A stretch of DNA of 64,000 nt, taken from contig NC_089749.1 in NCBI RefSeq assembly GCF_040412425.1, forward strand, positions 9,940,162-10,004,161, in the 5' to 3' direction. Below, in pieces: positions 1 through 13,585 of this stretch. Origin of the DNA: Macrobrachium rosenbergii (lineage: Eukaryota > Arthropoda > Malacostraca > Decapoda > Palaemonidae). The notes beneath the pieces are model-generated. The model was not told the DNA's origin. It was given only the letters and a program-made list of their open reading frames with translations, and did no database searches. The position numbers and the translations under genes were made by a program. Every line of letters starts with the position of its first letter. Positions within the stretch are counted from its first letter, which is position 1.

Positions 1-1590
1 AGATGAAGACAAAATTTGTCAGATACATCGCGGCCATTTTAAATCCTAAGGACATTAGGAATACGGATACTGAAGCATTTTATCTTAATTATTTCTCATA
101 ATTATCAAGGAAAAATTATTGCGAATAACAGGATTTTTTACAAATTTCAGATTAATAAAGCCTGGGGTGATTTACTTGGGAATTGATTTAATTATTTTGT
201 GTTTTAATAACTCAAAAACTTTCATTAATTGCCCCAGAGTGGCATGACAGAATTATCGAAAGTAAACTGTTTCCTAACCATTTCTGTACTAATTTTGTTT
301 ATATAATACCACCATACATTAATTACCACAATAAATTAATCGAATGATGTTTTTCTTTACAAAAGTTAGTTAAGTACCCCACTATGTACCGCCCAAAACA
401 ACTTGAAATTCAATGTTTTGGACTTGTAACTGAAACGTGGCTATCTACGTCCGTAGAGTTATACGGTATAGCTCTCTTAATGCATTTATAAATTTCAGGT
501 TTCTTATATCATTTCATGTCAAACCGAATACTATTATCATATATTTTTTTACTGGTCGAACTTCTTATTAATTCACTGCTGAACCGTATTTCAAACTGAT
601 AAAGATTGCTTTCCCTAGTTGATTTTGACGCTCTGTCCATCCACAGTATTTTAACAACGAACGTCAGTCGATTATTTCCGCAATACAGGAAGCGTTTCAT
701 ATAAAAAAAGTACAGTTTTCTATATGACATCTACCTATCGCCTTTAACACCACATAAAGAGTTACTTGAATACTAGCCACAGTAAAATTATTTAATATTT
801 AAAAATGACACATACCTTCTTCCCATAAGATGGATCCCGGAACCTCCAACTCGCTCGTATTTGGCTGTCACTGAAAGGAAAGAAAGAACGAAAGGAATTA
901 GAGGGATAAGTATTAAAAAAATATACTGATTCTTCAGAGATGAAAAACTATGTAAATTGGTTCATGCTCTTCATTCTCGGCTACATTTTCTCGCTTTCGG
1001 AAAGAGAAAACGGAAGAGAACGGAAACCTTCACATCTGAAGAGAAGCAGAGTGTGATATTTTAACATTTTCTCATTTTTATGCATGAATGCGGGATAGAT
1101 TGAAATAAAAGATTAATGGACAACATAGAAAATAGTGATATTCCCCTTTTGGCAAAGAAGATGTTTATTCGCAATCAAATTTCTTAAATATTCTTGTATT
1201 TCTAAAGCAAATAAACTTACCAAAAGAAAACAGTATAAAACACCGAAATTCCTTATGGACAAAACAGATGTTTATTCGTAACAAAAATTTTTATATACTT
1301 TTCTGTCTCTTCAGAAAGGCGAATATTTATCAAATCTACACAACTGAGACTCTTATAAACTTAAATACCTTAATGAAGGGAAAGCTTACCGTACAAAGCT
1401 TACAATGATGAAATGATGAAAAACATGAACTAACATTCATGCTTCTAATAAGCTTACCATACAAAGTTCACAATGATAAAATGATGAAAAAACATAAGAA
1501 CTAACATTTGTGCTTCTTACGATAAATTTCCACTGCAAAGAACTTGAGATTCACAGCGGAGGAAAGTGACACGGGGCGGACTTCCTATTC
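1..1590. other. AT-rich non-coding region
   Basis: Apart from the possible exon at 816-870 I see only AT-rich sequence. Short near-duplicate phrases around 1380-1520 (aagcttacc...acaatgatgaaatgatgaaaa type) look like local duplication. Confidence 0.5.
816..870 (-). CDS. Possible small internal exon of a minus-strand gene
   Basis: On the minus strand an acceptor cctttcag and a donor gtatgt bound 55 bases that read DSQIRASWRFRDPSYGKK in one open frame, and the block is more GC-rich than its surroundings. No partner exon was found in 1-815; it would belong to a gene continuing left. Unrecognised. Confidence 0.25.
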
Positions 1591-1596
1591 CCAGCG

Positions 1597-1655
1597 TGAC
1601 CTTTGACCTAAGCCTCGCTGACCCGACCATAGAATAAAGTTCACCGTCACGTGAC
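1597..1655 (+). promoter_or_regulatory. DR1 nuclear-receptor element and E-box cluster
   Basis: TGACCTTTGACCT (1597-1609) is a perfect DR1 (reverse complement AGGTCAAAGGTCA), the RXR/HNF4-type element. GTCACGTGAC (1646-1655) is a perfect palindromic E-box of the USF/MITF type, followed by a further TGACCTT half-site. It sits in a locally GC-rich patch 3.5 kb upstream of the first visible NWD2-like exon. Promoter function is inferred. Confidence 0.4.
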
Positions 1656-1734
1656 CTTGTGTAGGAATATGGCGTTTTATTATTCAGTGCTTCATGCGTT
1701 ATTCACCGTCGATGCCGCGTCTAAGAGAGCATCC

Positions 1735-1737
<3 letters not shown>

Positions 1738-1809
<72 letters not shown>
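1738..1809. repeat. (GA)n microsatellite
   Basis: About 36 uninterrupted GA units. Confidence 0.98.
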
Positions 1810-1814
<5 letters not shown>

Positions 1815-2661
1815 ACGTATCATATTCACGGTTTTGGCGTTTAGTCTCGTTCTCCTCGAAACAGCTCAGTTGCCCCTACTGTCTCTCCATCATCATCTTA
1901 TTTTTTTTTTTTTTATTATCTTGTTACATTGGCTTGTTAATCTAGCTTTTCGCATTTTCTGTTTATTTTTAATTTCATTATTTTTGTAGGCCTGTAAAAT
2001 AACTACTTTTTAGTTTAGCTTTTTGCATTTTCTCTTTCTTTTTATTTTCATTATTTTTGTATGCCCATAACATTACTTTTTTATGAAATGGTCTTTTGTA
2101 TAATTTATTTAACTAACAACTTTTTATTTTTTTGTTTCCTTTCGTGGTCTTTACAGCAATTTTGATTTATTTGAACATAAATTCTTACATTCTCTAGTTA
2201 GATCTTCCTAGATGGATCTTTAATATTTTCCATTTCGCAGCCGTGTTTCATGAAGAAATATGTCAGATGTACTTGCTGTTTTCTATTACATATCCTCGGC
2301 TAATCAACAACTTTTACCACTTATACGGTTGGAATATAAGCGTGACGTTACCACAGATCGCACAGACATTGTAAAGTTAGTGCGCAAAAGCAATCTATCA
2401 AGAATGGAAGAATGAATGTCTGGAGGGATATTATCCAAGAATTACCAATCTATCATACACACTCACAGATATTCCAGTGCTTTCTTGCTGAACGAGAGCA
2501 ATTTAGTGAAATCTGAACGATGTAATATCATTATCCCATGTCCCAAGGTCCTTTCTCTTCGTCACTCACTGCCTTTTCAAATGTTTTCATGACGGAAAGT
2601 GATTGCTAGGAAACCTGCCACCTTTAATGTCTACGCAGCTGCCCGTGTTTTCTTCATTACT

Positions 2662-3170
2662 TAACACTGAAGTGGTCTGTGATTGCTCCTTTTTTTCCGT
2701 GGTTATAAACTAACACTGAAGTGGTCTTTGATTTCTCTTTTTTTCCCGTGGTTATAAACTAAACCTGAAGTGGTCTCTGATTGATCCTTTTTTTCCCGTG
2801 GTTATAAACTAACTAAAGTGGTCTTTGATTGCTCCTTTTTTCCCGTGGTTATAAACTAACACTAAAGTGGTCTTTGATTGCTCCTTTTTTCCCGTGGTTA
2901 TAAACTAACCCTGGAGTGGTCTTTGATTTCTCCTTTTCTCCCATGGATATAAACTAACACTAAAGTGGTCTTTGATTGATCTTTTTTTTCCGTGGTTATA
3001 AACTAACTAAAGTGGTCTTTGATTGCTCCTTTTTTCCCGTGGTTATAAACTAACACTACAGTGGTCTTTGATTGCTCCTTTTTTCCCGTGGTTATAAACT
3101 AACTAAAGTGGTCTTTGATTACTCCTTTTTTCCCGTTGTTATAAACAATTATTAATGTGGTCTTTGTCTT
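2662..3170. repeat. Minisatellite, ~50-bp unit, about 10 copies
   Basis: Units run of the type aagtggtctttgattgctcc, then a T tract, cccgtggttataaactaac. The ends are more diverged than the middle. Confidence 0.95.
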
Positions 3171-4139
3171 CCATTTTACTTAATCATTAACCGAGACTCT
3201 GAAAAGGTCTTTGTCCGCCCTTTCTCTTGAGCACAAACTAACAAGTGAAGAAATATTTGACAGCACTTTCTTCCAGATCCATCAAACAAAATAAAAGTAG
3301 CCTTCACAGCTCTGTTTTGGCCAAAAAAAACGTACAGTGAAGTAACCTATGAATGCTCGTTTTTCTTGATCCTACATTAACATACAGTAGTAACCTTATA
3401 ATGTTAGTCTCTGTCTGAACTTATTTCTGACAGCATTTTATTCGTGGTCTTAAAATATCTCCTTGAAATAAACTGTTCCTGCTGTTTCTGGCATAACCAA
3501 ACACCTTGCAGATGCCTTTGATGAATCTCATTTTTTCTATCATTATCACGAGTTTACACTGAGTTATGCTGTCAATTCCTCTTTTTCCACCTACAAAATC
3601 GAATTATACACAAGCTACCACAAAGAGACCAGTAATTTATAGTTTACCACCACGTAACATTATTGCTTACTCCCCTTTTTAACAAAATAGTCAATGTTTA
3701 TTTCAACCTCTCCATAGTGCAAATATTCCTAGAAATTAGTTTAAAAGTTACTCAAATAATTTCTGAGATTTTACTCAATTAACTACCCAAGTGTTTAAGT
3801 TGTGATTACATTTTTAATTACTATGTGCGTTCTGTCTTTCATTAATACCATAAGAATATCTGTATATTTTTCACTGTCTTACGTATTACTAAAACAATCT
3901 CTTTTTCTGTTTATTCCCAAAGCTATGTTATGGATCAAAAGTAAGTATATTGCATTTACTTGTTTTAACCGTGTAACTGTGTATTTTACTAGAGAAATTT
4001 CCTCTCAGAATAAAAAAACTTAAGTTATACTTTATCCAGTTTATGGTAATCATGACTATTTTAATTCTAATCTTAATTTTAATGTCTTCTGAATATTGTA
4101 ATCATCTTACTCATCCACTTAGATTATTAATTTAGATTA

Positions 4140-5100
4140 TTCTACAAGTCAATTACGAAATTAGTCTTATCGTGATCAATATTCAAGTATAATTAGAGTT
4201 TCCCAAAATCTCTAGGGATTATTTTATTGGTGAATTATCAAAGCAATTAAAGAATTATATGATAGAGATTATTTAATTTAGTGGACATTTCTTAATCAAT
4301 ATTCAAGTACAATTAGATTCCCCCAAAACCTCTTGCGATTATTTAATCGGTGGATTATCGAAATAACTAACGAATTATAAAATAGGGATTATATACTAGT
4401 CCACCGGGTATTTTAACTAATTCTCGACCCCAATTAATTACAATTGGTGGATTATTAAAATAATTAACGAATTATACAATAGAGATTATATAGTCCACTG
4501 GATATTTTAACTAATTCTCGACCCCAATTAATTATAATTGTTGGATTATCAAAATAATTAACGAATTATACAATACAGGTTATATAGTCCACTGGATTTT
4601 TAACTAATCCTCGACCCCAATTAATTATAATTGGTGGATTATCAAAACAATCAACGAATTATACAATAGAGATTATATAGTCCACTGATATTTTAACTAA
4701 TGCTCGACCCCTAATTAATTATAATTGTGGATTATCGAAATAATTAACGAATTATACAACAGAGATTATATAGTCCACTGATATTTTAACTAATTCTCGA
4801 CCCCCACCTAATTATAACTGGTGGATTATCAAAATAATTAACGAATTATACAACAGAGATTATATAGTCCACTGATATTCTAACTAATTCTCGACCCCCA
4901 ATTAATTATAATTGTTGGATTATCAAAATAATTAACGAATTATACAATAGAGATTGCATAGTCCACTGACATCTTAACCAATTCTCGCCCCCCAATTAAC
5001 TACAATTAGATTTTCCCTTAACCGCTTGCGATGATCAAAATAACTAAAGAATTAAATAACAAACAGATTATACAGTCTTGTAGATAATTTCAACTAACTC
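4140..5100. repeat. Tandem array, ~93-bp AT-rich unit
   Basis: About seven clear units between 4325 and 5000 (attaactaattctcgacccc ... ggattatcaaaataattaac ... tatatagtccactg), with decayed copies on the left. The array ends a few tens of bases before the acceptor of exon 5128. Confidence 0.95.
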
Positions 5101-5127
5101 TCGCCCCCCCACCTTCCCCTAACCCAG

Positions 5128-5321
5128 GGTCTCGACCCAAAACCAGAGAGCCGTGACCCCAACGCCCGCCCGTCCAGTGAGTTCCTCGACCTCCGACCGC
5201 AGCTATGACACCGAGAGCTGCCTGTCGGAGAAGGGCGGAGGGGCGGCCAAGCAAGGGGCGCGCCCGGCCCTCGCCGTCAAGCTCAAAGACAGCGACGGCG
5301 TCTCCAACTCGGGAGAGTTCG
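5128..5321 (+). CDS. NWD2-like exon, N-terminal low-complexity segment
   Basis: The exon follows a C-rich tract and cccag acceptor (AG 5126-5127) and ends at a consensus donor gtaagt (5322), phase 1. The reading frame is open and rich in Ser, Arg, Lys and Gly (for example SYDTESCLSEKGGG), with high GC unlike its flanks. There is no ATG in frame; because it has an acceptor it should be an internal coding exon whose upstream exons are left of the window or unrecognised. An in-frame GTG at 5153 is not evidence of a start. Confidence 0.6.
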
Positions 5322-5434
5322 GTAAGTTCCGCCTTTCTTCGTCGGAGGTTATGCAGAAGTTTTTTCTTTTGTTTTTGTTATGCAGTGTTCGTTTTTCTTT
5401 CGTTCTTGTGAGAGAAGAATTTTCTATTTCTTCT

Positions 5435-5497
<63 letters not shown>

Positions 5498-8400
5498 ACA
5501 CATCAATGGTCCGTAGATGAAATAACGAAAATTGGCATAAAAACTGGTAATTTATACATATATGTATGTATGTAGGTACATATATAACCTATGTACTGTA
5601 TATATGTATGTATGAATATGAGCATACACATAAATGAATATATCAACATTTATTTGTGTATGCATATATACATACATATGTGCGTATGTTATATATGTAC
5701 ACATATCTATAATTTATATATACATGTGTGTATGCACGCACGGGCTCACATTCACAATTCCAATATTCTTTCCTCTTCCCATTTTTTAAGTTCAATTTCA
5801 GCACTCTATTGAAAGGAAAGTGTTTGGTGAAAATCTATTCAAGCCCCGTGTAACTTCCTAGATCCAGTCGAATTCTTTTCATATTTTCTTTCCTTATTAT
5901 TCAAATTCGTTGCTGTTTAAACTTGATAACAGAAATATTTAGGAAATTGAAATATTAAACCTCCCTCCGTAATTGCATCTGCTTTAGGAGGTCAGAGACT
6001 GTGTCTAAATGAAAATGTCTTTTAAGATAGTGCCAATTACTTTCTTGATATGAATGCTGTTTACATTAAAACAAAACAAAAAAAATAGACAAAGAAAGAA
6101 ATCTTAAAAGATTATCTTACGTTTATTTCTAAAAATCAGCACATTTCCAACCAGTACTTACTTATGTGCACAAGAGATCAGCGGCTGTGACTGTGTCTAA
6201 GTGAAAATATCTTTTAAGATATTGCCAATTACTTTCTTGATACGAATGCTGTTTACATTAAAACGAAAAGAAAAAGCAGACAAAGAAAGATGTCTTAAAA
6301 GATTATCTTGCGTTTATTGTTTTTTTTTTTAAATTAGCACATTTCCAACTAGTATTTATTTGCACAAGAAATCAGCGACTGTATCTGAGTGAAAATATCT
6401 TTTAAAATATTGTTTATTACTTTCTTGATATGAATGCTGTTTACATTCTAAAAAAACATAGATAAAGACAGAAATCTTAAAAGATTATCTTACGTTTATT
6501 TCTTAAAATTAACACATTTCCAACTGGTATTTATTTGCACAAGAGACCAGGGACTGTATCTGAGTGAAAATATCTTTTAAAATATTGCCAATTACCTTCT
6601 TAATGTGCATGCTGTTGACATTAAAACGAAAACAAAACTAGACAAAGCAATCTTTAAAAATGATCTCACATTTCTTAATGGAAATGAACACACCTACAAG
6701 TTTCGTTTATTTGCAGATAATGACAAAAGGTAGTACAAGAGTAAGACGAAACAATTCTGACACACCCACTTCCAACACCTTCTGTGGAGTCATGACCCTT
6801 CCCACCCCATTCCCGTGTCACCCGGGGCGGGAATGGGGGGTGGGGTGAGGGAAGGGGGGGGGGTGGGGAGTGGGGGAAGGGGACTCGTGCGGTGACGGAA
6901 CGAGGGAGACAATTCGAGGGAGTCCATTTTGACATTTGGAAGAAGACGTATCTGTTGACGCAACACGATTGTCTTTTAAGCGAACGTGTCTATTGGAACT
7001 CCATTATATCACTTTGAAAAAGAGATATAAGTAACGGCTATATACAGAGACGTAAAGAGGATATATATATGTACAGTATATATGGGTAGACTAAAGGAGT
7101 CTACGGGAAGAGGTGGATTAAGTCTGACCATGAGGCATAAAAACGATTTTATTTGTGTCTTGCGTAGTAAGCTTGCGGTTAGGGGGGGACCGGGAGTGCC
7201 ACTACAACAGTAGTCCCAGGAGGGGGAATGGGAGGGGGAAGCGCGGGGATTAGGAGAAGGGGGGAGTAAAGGTAGAGGTAGAGGGGAGGAGGGGAATGGC
7301 AACGGAGTAAGGTTGTAAGTGACGGAGAGAGAGAGAGAAAGAGAAAGAGACTTCAGAATGTCATTCAGAAGAATCCACTCTATTTCCGTCCGCCGAAATT
7401 TTACGTCGACGCCGTGCGTCTTTTGTCTCGCCACAATCAAGAGGCCTCCTTTAGCAGGAGAGCGAAAGAAAACTAGAGCAGCACATTGGAAGTGAAAGAA
7501 GATTCCCTCACAAAATAACTCAAGAAGAAGAAGCAAGGCTAAAAATGGATTAGTTCTCAGTGACTTGGGCTGGTCTTGCATAATAGATTCGATGAGAGAG
7601 GAATCTATAGTGATATCTGAGGCGCGCGGTTGCAAGTCGCCTTCCTCTTCTGTTCCTCGAACGTGCGATTTCATTTTAGCGATTTCCCGGCGATTTTAGC
7701 GGATGATATCGCCGACTGACGATCGGAGAGGCCTTCTAATATGTGGTGGTGTTATGTGCCAGTGAGGTAACACGACGTAATCGTGAAATAAGCTCTTGGG
7801 GAGTGGAAAATATGTCGTCTACGATATCTACCTTTGGTCGTTGTCTGTTCAGCAGGGACTGACGTTTGCGCTGTGGAACAGAATGACTTCGACTTATATT
7901 AAGGAAATTTTCAATTCTGGGTGACGCGTAGCCTATTCGAGCCTCATCTTTTAATAGTACATTCGGTGAATTCTGAAGATTTATATCTCTTTATGTGCTG
8001 TGAATTGTTATTGGAGAAACAAGTGTCTGTCCAGGAAAGAAATCTGTGTGGGAGGCAGACTTGGGGTGGGTGACGAGCGCTTAAATTCCGATCGGTAAGA
8101 ATACCTCGACGTCGGAAGTAAGTGAAATGTATTACAGTGTTGTCATGACGCCATCTTGTTCTAGATTCTAGAGCAGCCACTTTCCTCGATAAGTGCGGAT
8201 TGACGAATTCATGACAGAGAAAATCTAGACGTTCCTAGGACCCCAAAACATTCACAGGAACTTTCGTCGAAAACAATCACAAAAGAGTTCCGATAAAGGG
8301 GGTGATCGATGGATGAACGGTGATTGGAAAAAAAAAACGGGATCGATTAACTTTTGTTTTGGTTTTGGAACTATTGCATTCGTGTGGCATTTATCATACG

Positions 8401-9600
8401 TCTGGCAATGTCTTGATGGCTAGGAGGGAGGGAGCTGTGAATATCATGGCAATATATGCTTTTATGGGACGCCTGAACCAATATCACCCGAGTACGTAGT
8501 AGACAGGTCCGCAGGGTCTACAGTACTTTTGAATTCTGACGGACAACAACGAGGCCTTCCATGGTGGATGTCTTTGAGATACTGGTTGCCGTCGGACGAG
8601 AAATCATACTTTTCATAAATAATATCAATAGTTCTGCTATTTCTGTCAAAACAGCTGGCCTAGAGTCTCGAGTAAAAGTTTTCCTGGCAGAAGAAATAGT
8701 CTTAATTGACTACATATGATCACGAGGCTTTAATTAAAGAAAGGGAATATATAACTCTGAATACTGTATCTATAACACTTCAGTATGATTCTGCAAACCC
8801 TCTAAAGAATGAGGCTGTCTTTGTTAGAGACATCAGAGATATGTCTGGCGATACTAGACATCTCGTTTCCAGGACATCGTTCCAATGATGTCCCCAACAG
8901 ATGAGAGAGAACAGGCGCCAGAATTTGAACTGTTGATGGAAAAGAGAAATTTCCCAAACAGCTGCTTTTGAAATGGCAGTGTGAATAGATCTTCGGATTA
9001 CCTGGGAATAGAAATAAGAAACAAACAAGCAAGATGCCCTCATCTATGGGAGAGTAATTTCTCAAACAGCTGCTTTTGAAATGGCAGTGTGAATAGGTTT
9101 TCTGGGGAGAGGAATAAGAAAAAATAAACCAAGATGCCATCATCTATGGGAGAGTAATTTCTCAAACAGCTGCTTTTGAAATGGCAGTGTGAATAGATCT
9201 TCAGATTTTCTGGAAAGAGAAGTAAGAAATAAACAACCAAAATGCCCTCATTCGATGACCTTGACCTCCACACGATCCTGAACTTCGTCAGACGTCGCCG
9301 CAGGCAGAAGGCCAGGAGGTCCATATGCCTGGGGCTTCAAGGTCCGTCTCTCCTGCTGGTGGCGATGGCCAGGAATATAGGTACGGTTGTCGTGTGGCCT
9401 ACTCTCCTTTCATCTGTTTATTCTCTTCTCTGTCTCTGCTAAGGCTGTGATTCTTATACTTTTCTGAAAGTGTACTTTTTAACTTGATGCTTAATCTTAG
9501 CATATTCATCATCTTGCTTTCCTTGCTTTCTTTCATGAGATGTTGATACTCATTATTGCTCATTCTTTAACTTCTTTCAAGGGATAAAAGCTTCATCTTT

Positions 9601-9670
<70 letters not shown>

Positions 9671-10615
9671 ACAGCCCTTTGTAACAAGTCAAGTTTATGC
9701 TTTTACAATTCTTAATTTTATTCATTCTATCCTCTCTGTGTAAAAGGTAAGATTAATTTCTATCCTCTCTGTGTAAAAGGTAAGATTAATAACTTCTTCG
9801 ACTGAAGATTAAATTGATGCTCGTTCACTGTTTTCATGAACCAACAGAGAAAAACGTTCTTTATTCTTTATGGATAAACCAATATAAAAAAAAAGTTCTT
9901 TAACATTACACCAATAGAGAAAAAGTCCTTCAAAGATAAATCCATAGAGAAACACGTTCTTTAAAGATAAACCCATTGAGAAAAACGTTCTTTAAAGATA
10001 AACTAATAGAAAAAACGTTCATTAAAGATGAAACAATAGAGAAAAAAAGTTCTTTACGGATGAAACAATAGAAACGTTCCTTAGAGGAGAACCGATAGAA
10101 AAAAACGTTCTTTAAAGATTAACCAATAGAGAAAACGTTCTTTAAAGATAACACAATAGAAAGAACGTTCTTTAGAGATAAACCGATAGAAAAACGTTCT
10201 TTAAAGATAAACCACTAGAGAAAAACGTTCTTTAAAAATAAACCAATGAAGAGAACGTTCTTTAAAGATAAACCAAAAGAGAAAAACGTTCCTTAAATAT
10301 AAACCAATAGAGAAACCGTTCTTTAAAGATAGTTTCTTGAAATGAATGCATTTTTTGTTCTGCCAAACTATATAGATCAAAACAATATTTTTATGTGATG
10401 CATTTTGTGGCAGAGATTCTGGTCAGTTTTGTGGTAGCTACAAATTCGAGTGAAACTGAAGTAATAATGAAATAATAATTGAACCACATACTGACAGACC
10501 ATGATATCAGCCAGAAGTAGGTTGTCAGTTTATTACTGACGTTCTGACGATAATCTGACAATCAAAATAGTTTGACCTTCATTGTAATTATCATTCATTA
10601 TGGGTTTCCATCACC

Positions 10616-10679
<64 letters not shown>

Positions 10680-11476
10680 TACTAACCAAGATAAACATTG
10701 ATTTTCAATTGGTATTATCATTATTTGATAGCTACTACATTATAATGATCTGTAAGTTGGTTATAAATGATAATAGCGAATTTTACCGAAAGGTGCGATA
10801 GCACTGATTATCCCAGTGACAATAAACACAATCACCACAAGAGATTTTGAGACTGATAACGAAAATTCATTGCAGTTGCAATTTCATCCCCATGGGACCC
10901 AGAAAGGGCACGACAACACTAACAAAATAAAAAATACTGTAGCCTTAAACTAATAATAATGGGTATGAGACTCCTTCATTGTCATCTAGTTTTCTTCATG
11001 AATGAAATACTCGAAGCATCCTCTATGAATTAAGTATGAATGGGAACACTGTAGTAGTAACTGTTTAGAAGAATTCATTCATAAAATTTTTAATCACCTA
11101 AACACCTTCCCTTAGAGGATCTGGTTTCAGGAAGTGTTTTTGGGGTGAGGTTACTAGCCACATACCTTTGCCCACCCGGGTGATCTCGGGGAGCTCTACT
11201 GGGTCACCCATCCAGGTATTAACCAAACGCAACGCTGCTTGACCTGGCTGATCGAAAGCCTAGCGGTATATCTGATGTGCGCTTTATTTACGTCATTACT
11301 CATTTTATCAGTTAATTTATTTCTCTTTATCCTCATTCTTTCCTCACTTTCATTCTTCTTCAATTCCTGCTTCCTTTATACTCTTTTTTTCCCTTTATTC
11401 TTCAATCATGAAAATTCCTCCTTTAATCAAATCCTTTTTTCCACACTCTCTCTCTCTCTCTTTCGTCTGGCTAATG

Positions 11477-11541
<65 letters not shown>

Positions 11542-12849
11542 CTTTCCCATTAGCTCAGTTACCCATTAAATGCGCACTTTTCCAAGCTCCGGCGCCTCAG
11601 AGAATCTGCTGCCAGCCTAAGTGCTCCTGCAAATGTGGTCCCACTTTGTTTTTTTTATAATGATTTAACCGTGCTTTGTGTAATAGGCCTGCTCCACGTA
11701 GGGGGCTAGTGCCGCATTACTTTAAAGTTCTTTGCAGCGTGCCTTCGGCCCCCTAGCTGCAACCCCTTTCGTTCCTTTTACTGTACCGCCTTTCATATTA
11801 TCTTTCTTCCATCTCACTTTCCACCCTCTCCAAACAGTTGATCCTTAGTGCAACTGCTTTGAGGTTTTCCTCCTGTTACACCTTTCAAACCTTTTACTGT
11901 CAATTTCCGTTTCAGCGCTGAATGACCTCATAGGTCCCAGTGCTTGGCCTTTGGCCTAAATTCTGTATTCAGTTCTATAGGCCTGCTCTGTACACGTACA
12001 AATACACCATGCGTTTGTACAAGTACGATACAAGTCTATTGACCTTGGGTATTCGGGAGAAATTATATTAAGGAACAGATTAGTTTTGGTTACGGACGAA
12101 TGTACGATTTTTCGTATTTTCGTCAGTTTCGTGAGAGGTACAGTCGATTTTGTAGCTTGAATACAGACCTTATGTAAAAGGACTATTAACTAAATTTAGA
12201 ACAGAATACAGAATTTAGACCAAAGGAAAACCGCTGGGACCTATGAGGCCATTCAGCGCTAAAACGGAAACTGACAGTACGAAGGTATGAAAGGCGTAAC
12301 AGGGAGAGGAAAACCTCAAAGCAGTTGCACTATAAATCAATTATTAGGAAAGGGTGGAAAGTCAGATGAAAGAAAGAGAATATGAACGGAGGTACAGCAA
12401 AAGGAATGAAAGAAGTTGCAGCTAAGGGCCGAAGGGACGCTGTAAAGACCGTTTTAAGTAACGCCTACAGTGCACCACTTGAGGTGCGCTGTTTCCCCAC
12501 CTCCAGCACTTTACGCCAACACCATCTCTGCCTAACGTCCCTGCTAGAATCTTTCCAACCAACCCTCTTGCATACGCAATCCTTTCCACATTTTCATCCG
12601 TATTCTTTTTCCATTTACGCGATTAATCAGCGTTCTACTTCCATTTCTGAACGCGGTACCTTCCATACCTAGGAGAAAAAAAATATCAGATGACCTTATA
12701 CATTAACGTAGATGCTTACGTGAGGCACTTAGCGGGTCCTGGCGAAGCATAACTTAATCACCATATCGGAGGGAAATGTGTATGAACCCTAAACCCTGAG
12801 CTAAGCGAAGGGTAGAAAAGTATAGGAGTCTGGGACAAAATCCGAAATT

Positions 12850-12909
<60 letters not shown>

Positions 12910-12968
12910 GTAGGACCCTAAACCTTAAGCTAAGCGAAGGATGGAAAAGTACAGGAGTCTGGACAAAA

Positions 12969-13005
<37 letters not shown>

Positions 13006-13027
13006 TAATAATAATAATAATAATAAT

Positions 13028-13059
<32 letters not shown>

Positions 13060-13153
13060 ACACACACACACAATAATACAATAATAAAAAATGTAGGACC
13101 CTAAACCTTGAGCTAAGCGAAGGATGGAAAAGTACAGGAGTCTGGACGAAATG

Positions 13154-13246
<93 letters not shown>

Positions 13247-13523
13247 TAAGGATTTTATGTTGTCTTAGGTTTAATTTCTCTAACATGTCGACAAGCGCTC
13301 TGGAGGTTACCTGTAAAAGTACAAAAGTATAATTGTGATACATGATGCAAGTACATATAGCAAGCCACCCCGTCTGCTATATATGCCTATATATATATAT
13401 ATATATATATATGCATCACTATATATATATATATATATATACATATGCAGCATTTATCCTTCACTTTTGTACTCTCACAGATGACCGCCAGAGCGCGTGT
13501 CGACGCGTTAGAGCAAATAAACC

Positions 13524-13585
<62 letters not shown>

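Larger units (their letters stand above)
5322..9241 (+). other. Intron or alternative-promoter region before exon 9242
   Basis: Contains (CT)n at 5439-5493, TA/CA-rich sequence to 5720, a four-unit array (5991-6720), a poly-G/A-rich tract (6825-6880), a purine-rich stretch (7180-7350) and a CpG-richer, repeat-poor segment 7680-8320. The last could be a promoter for the transcript starting in or near exon 9242. No further exon was recognised. Confidence 0.5.

Noticed and set aside
1651..1989. A 112-codon + strand ORF with a long Arg-Glu repeat
   Set aside because: It is the translation of the (GA)n microsatellite, with no conserved flanks.
5153..5575. GTG at 5153 as the start of a 140-codon ORF
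   Set aside because: GTG is not a normal nuclear start, and the ORF runs past a consensus donor into a (CT)n tract.
7009..7674. A 221-codon minus-strand ORF
   Set aside because: Its second half is translated purine/pyrimidine-rich low-complexity DNA (LSLSLSLS, PLPLPLLPP) and no domain is seen. Only the first ~40 codons look protein-like, without splice support.
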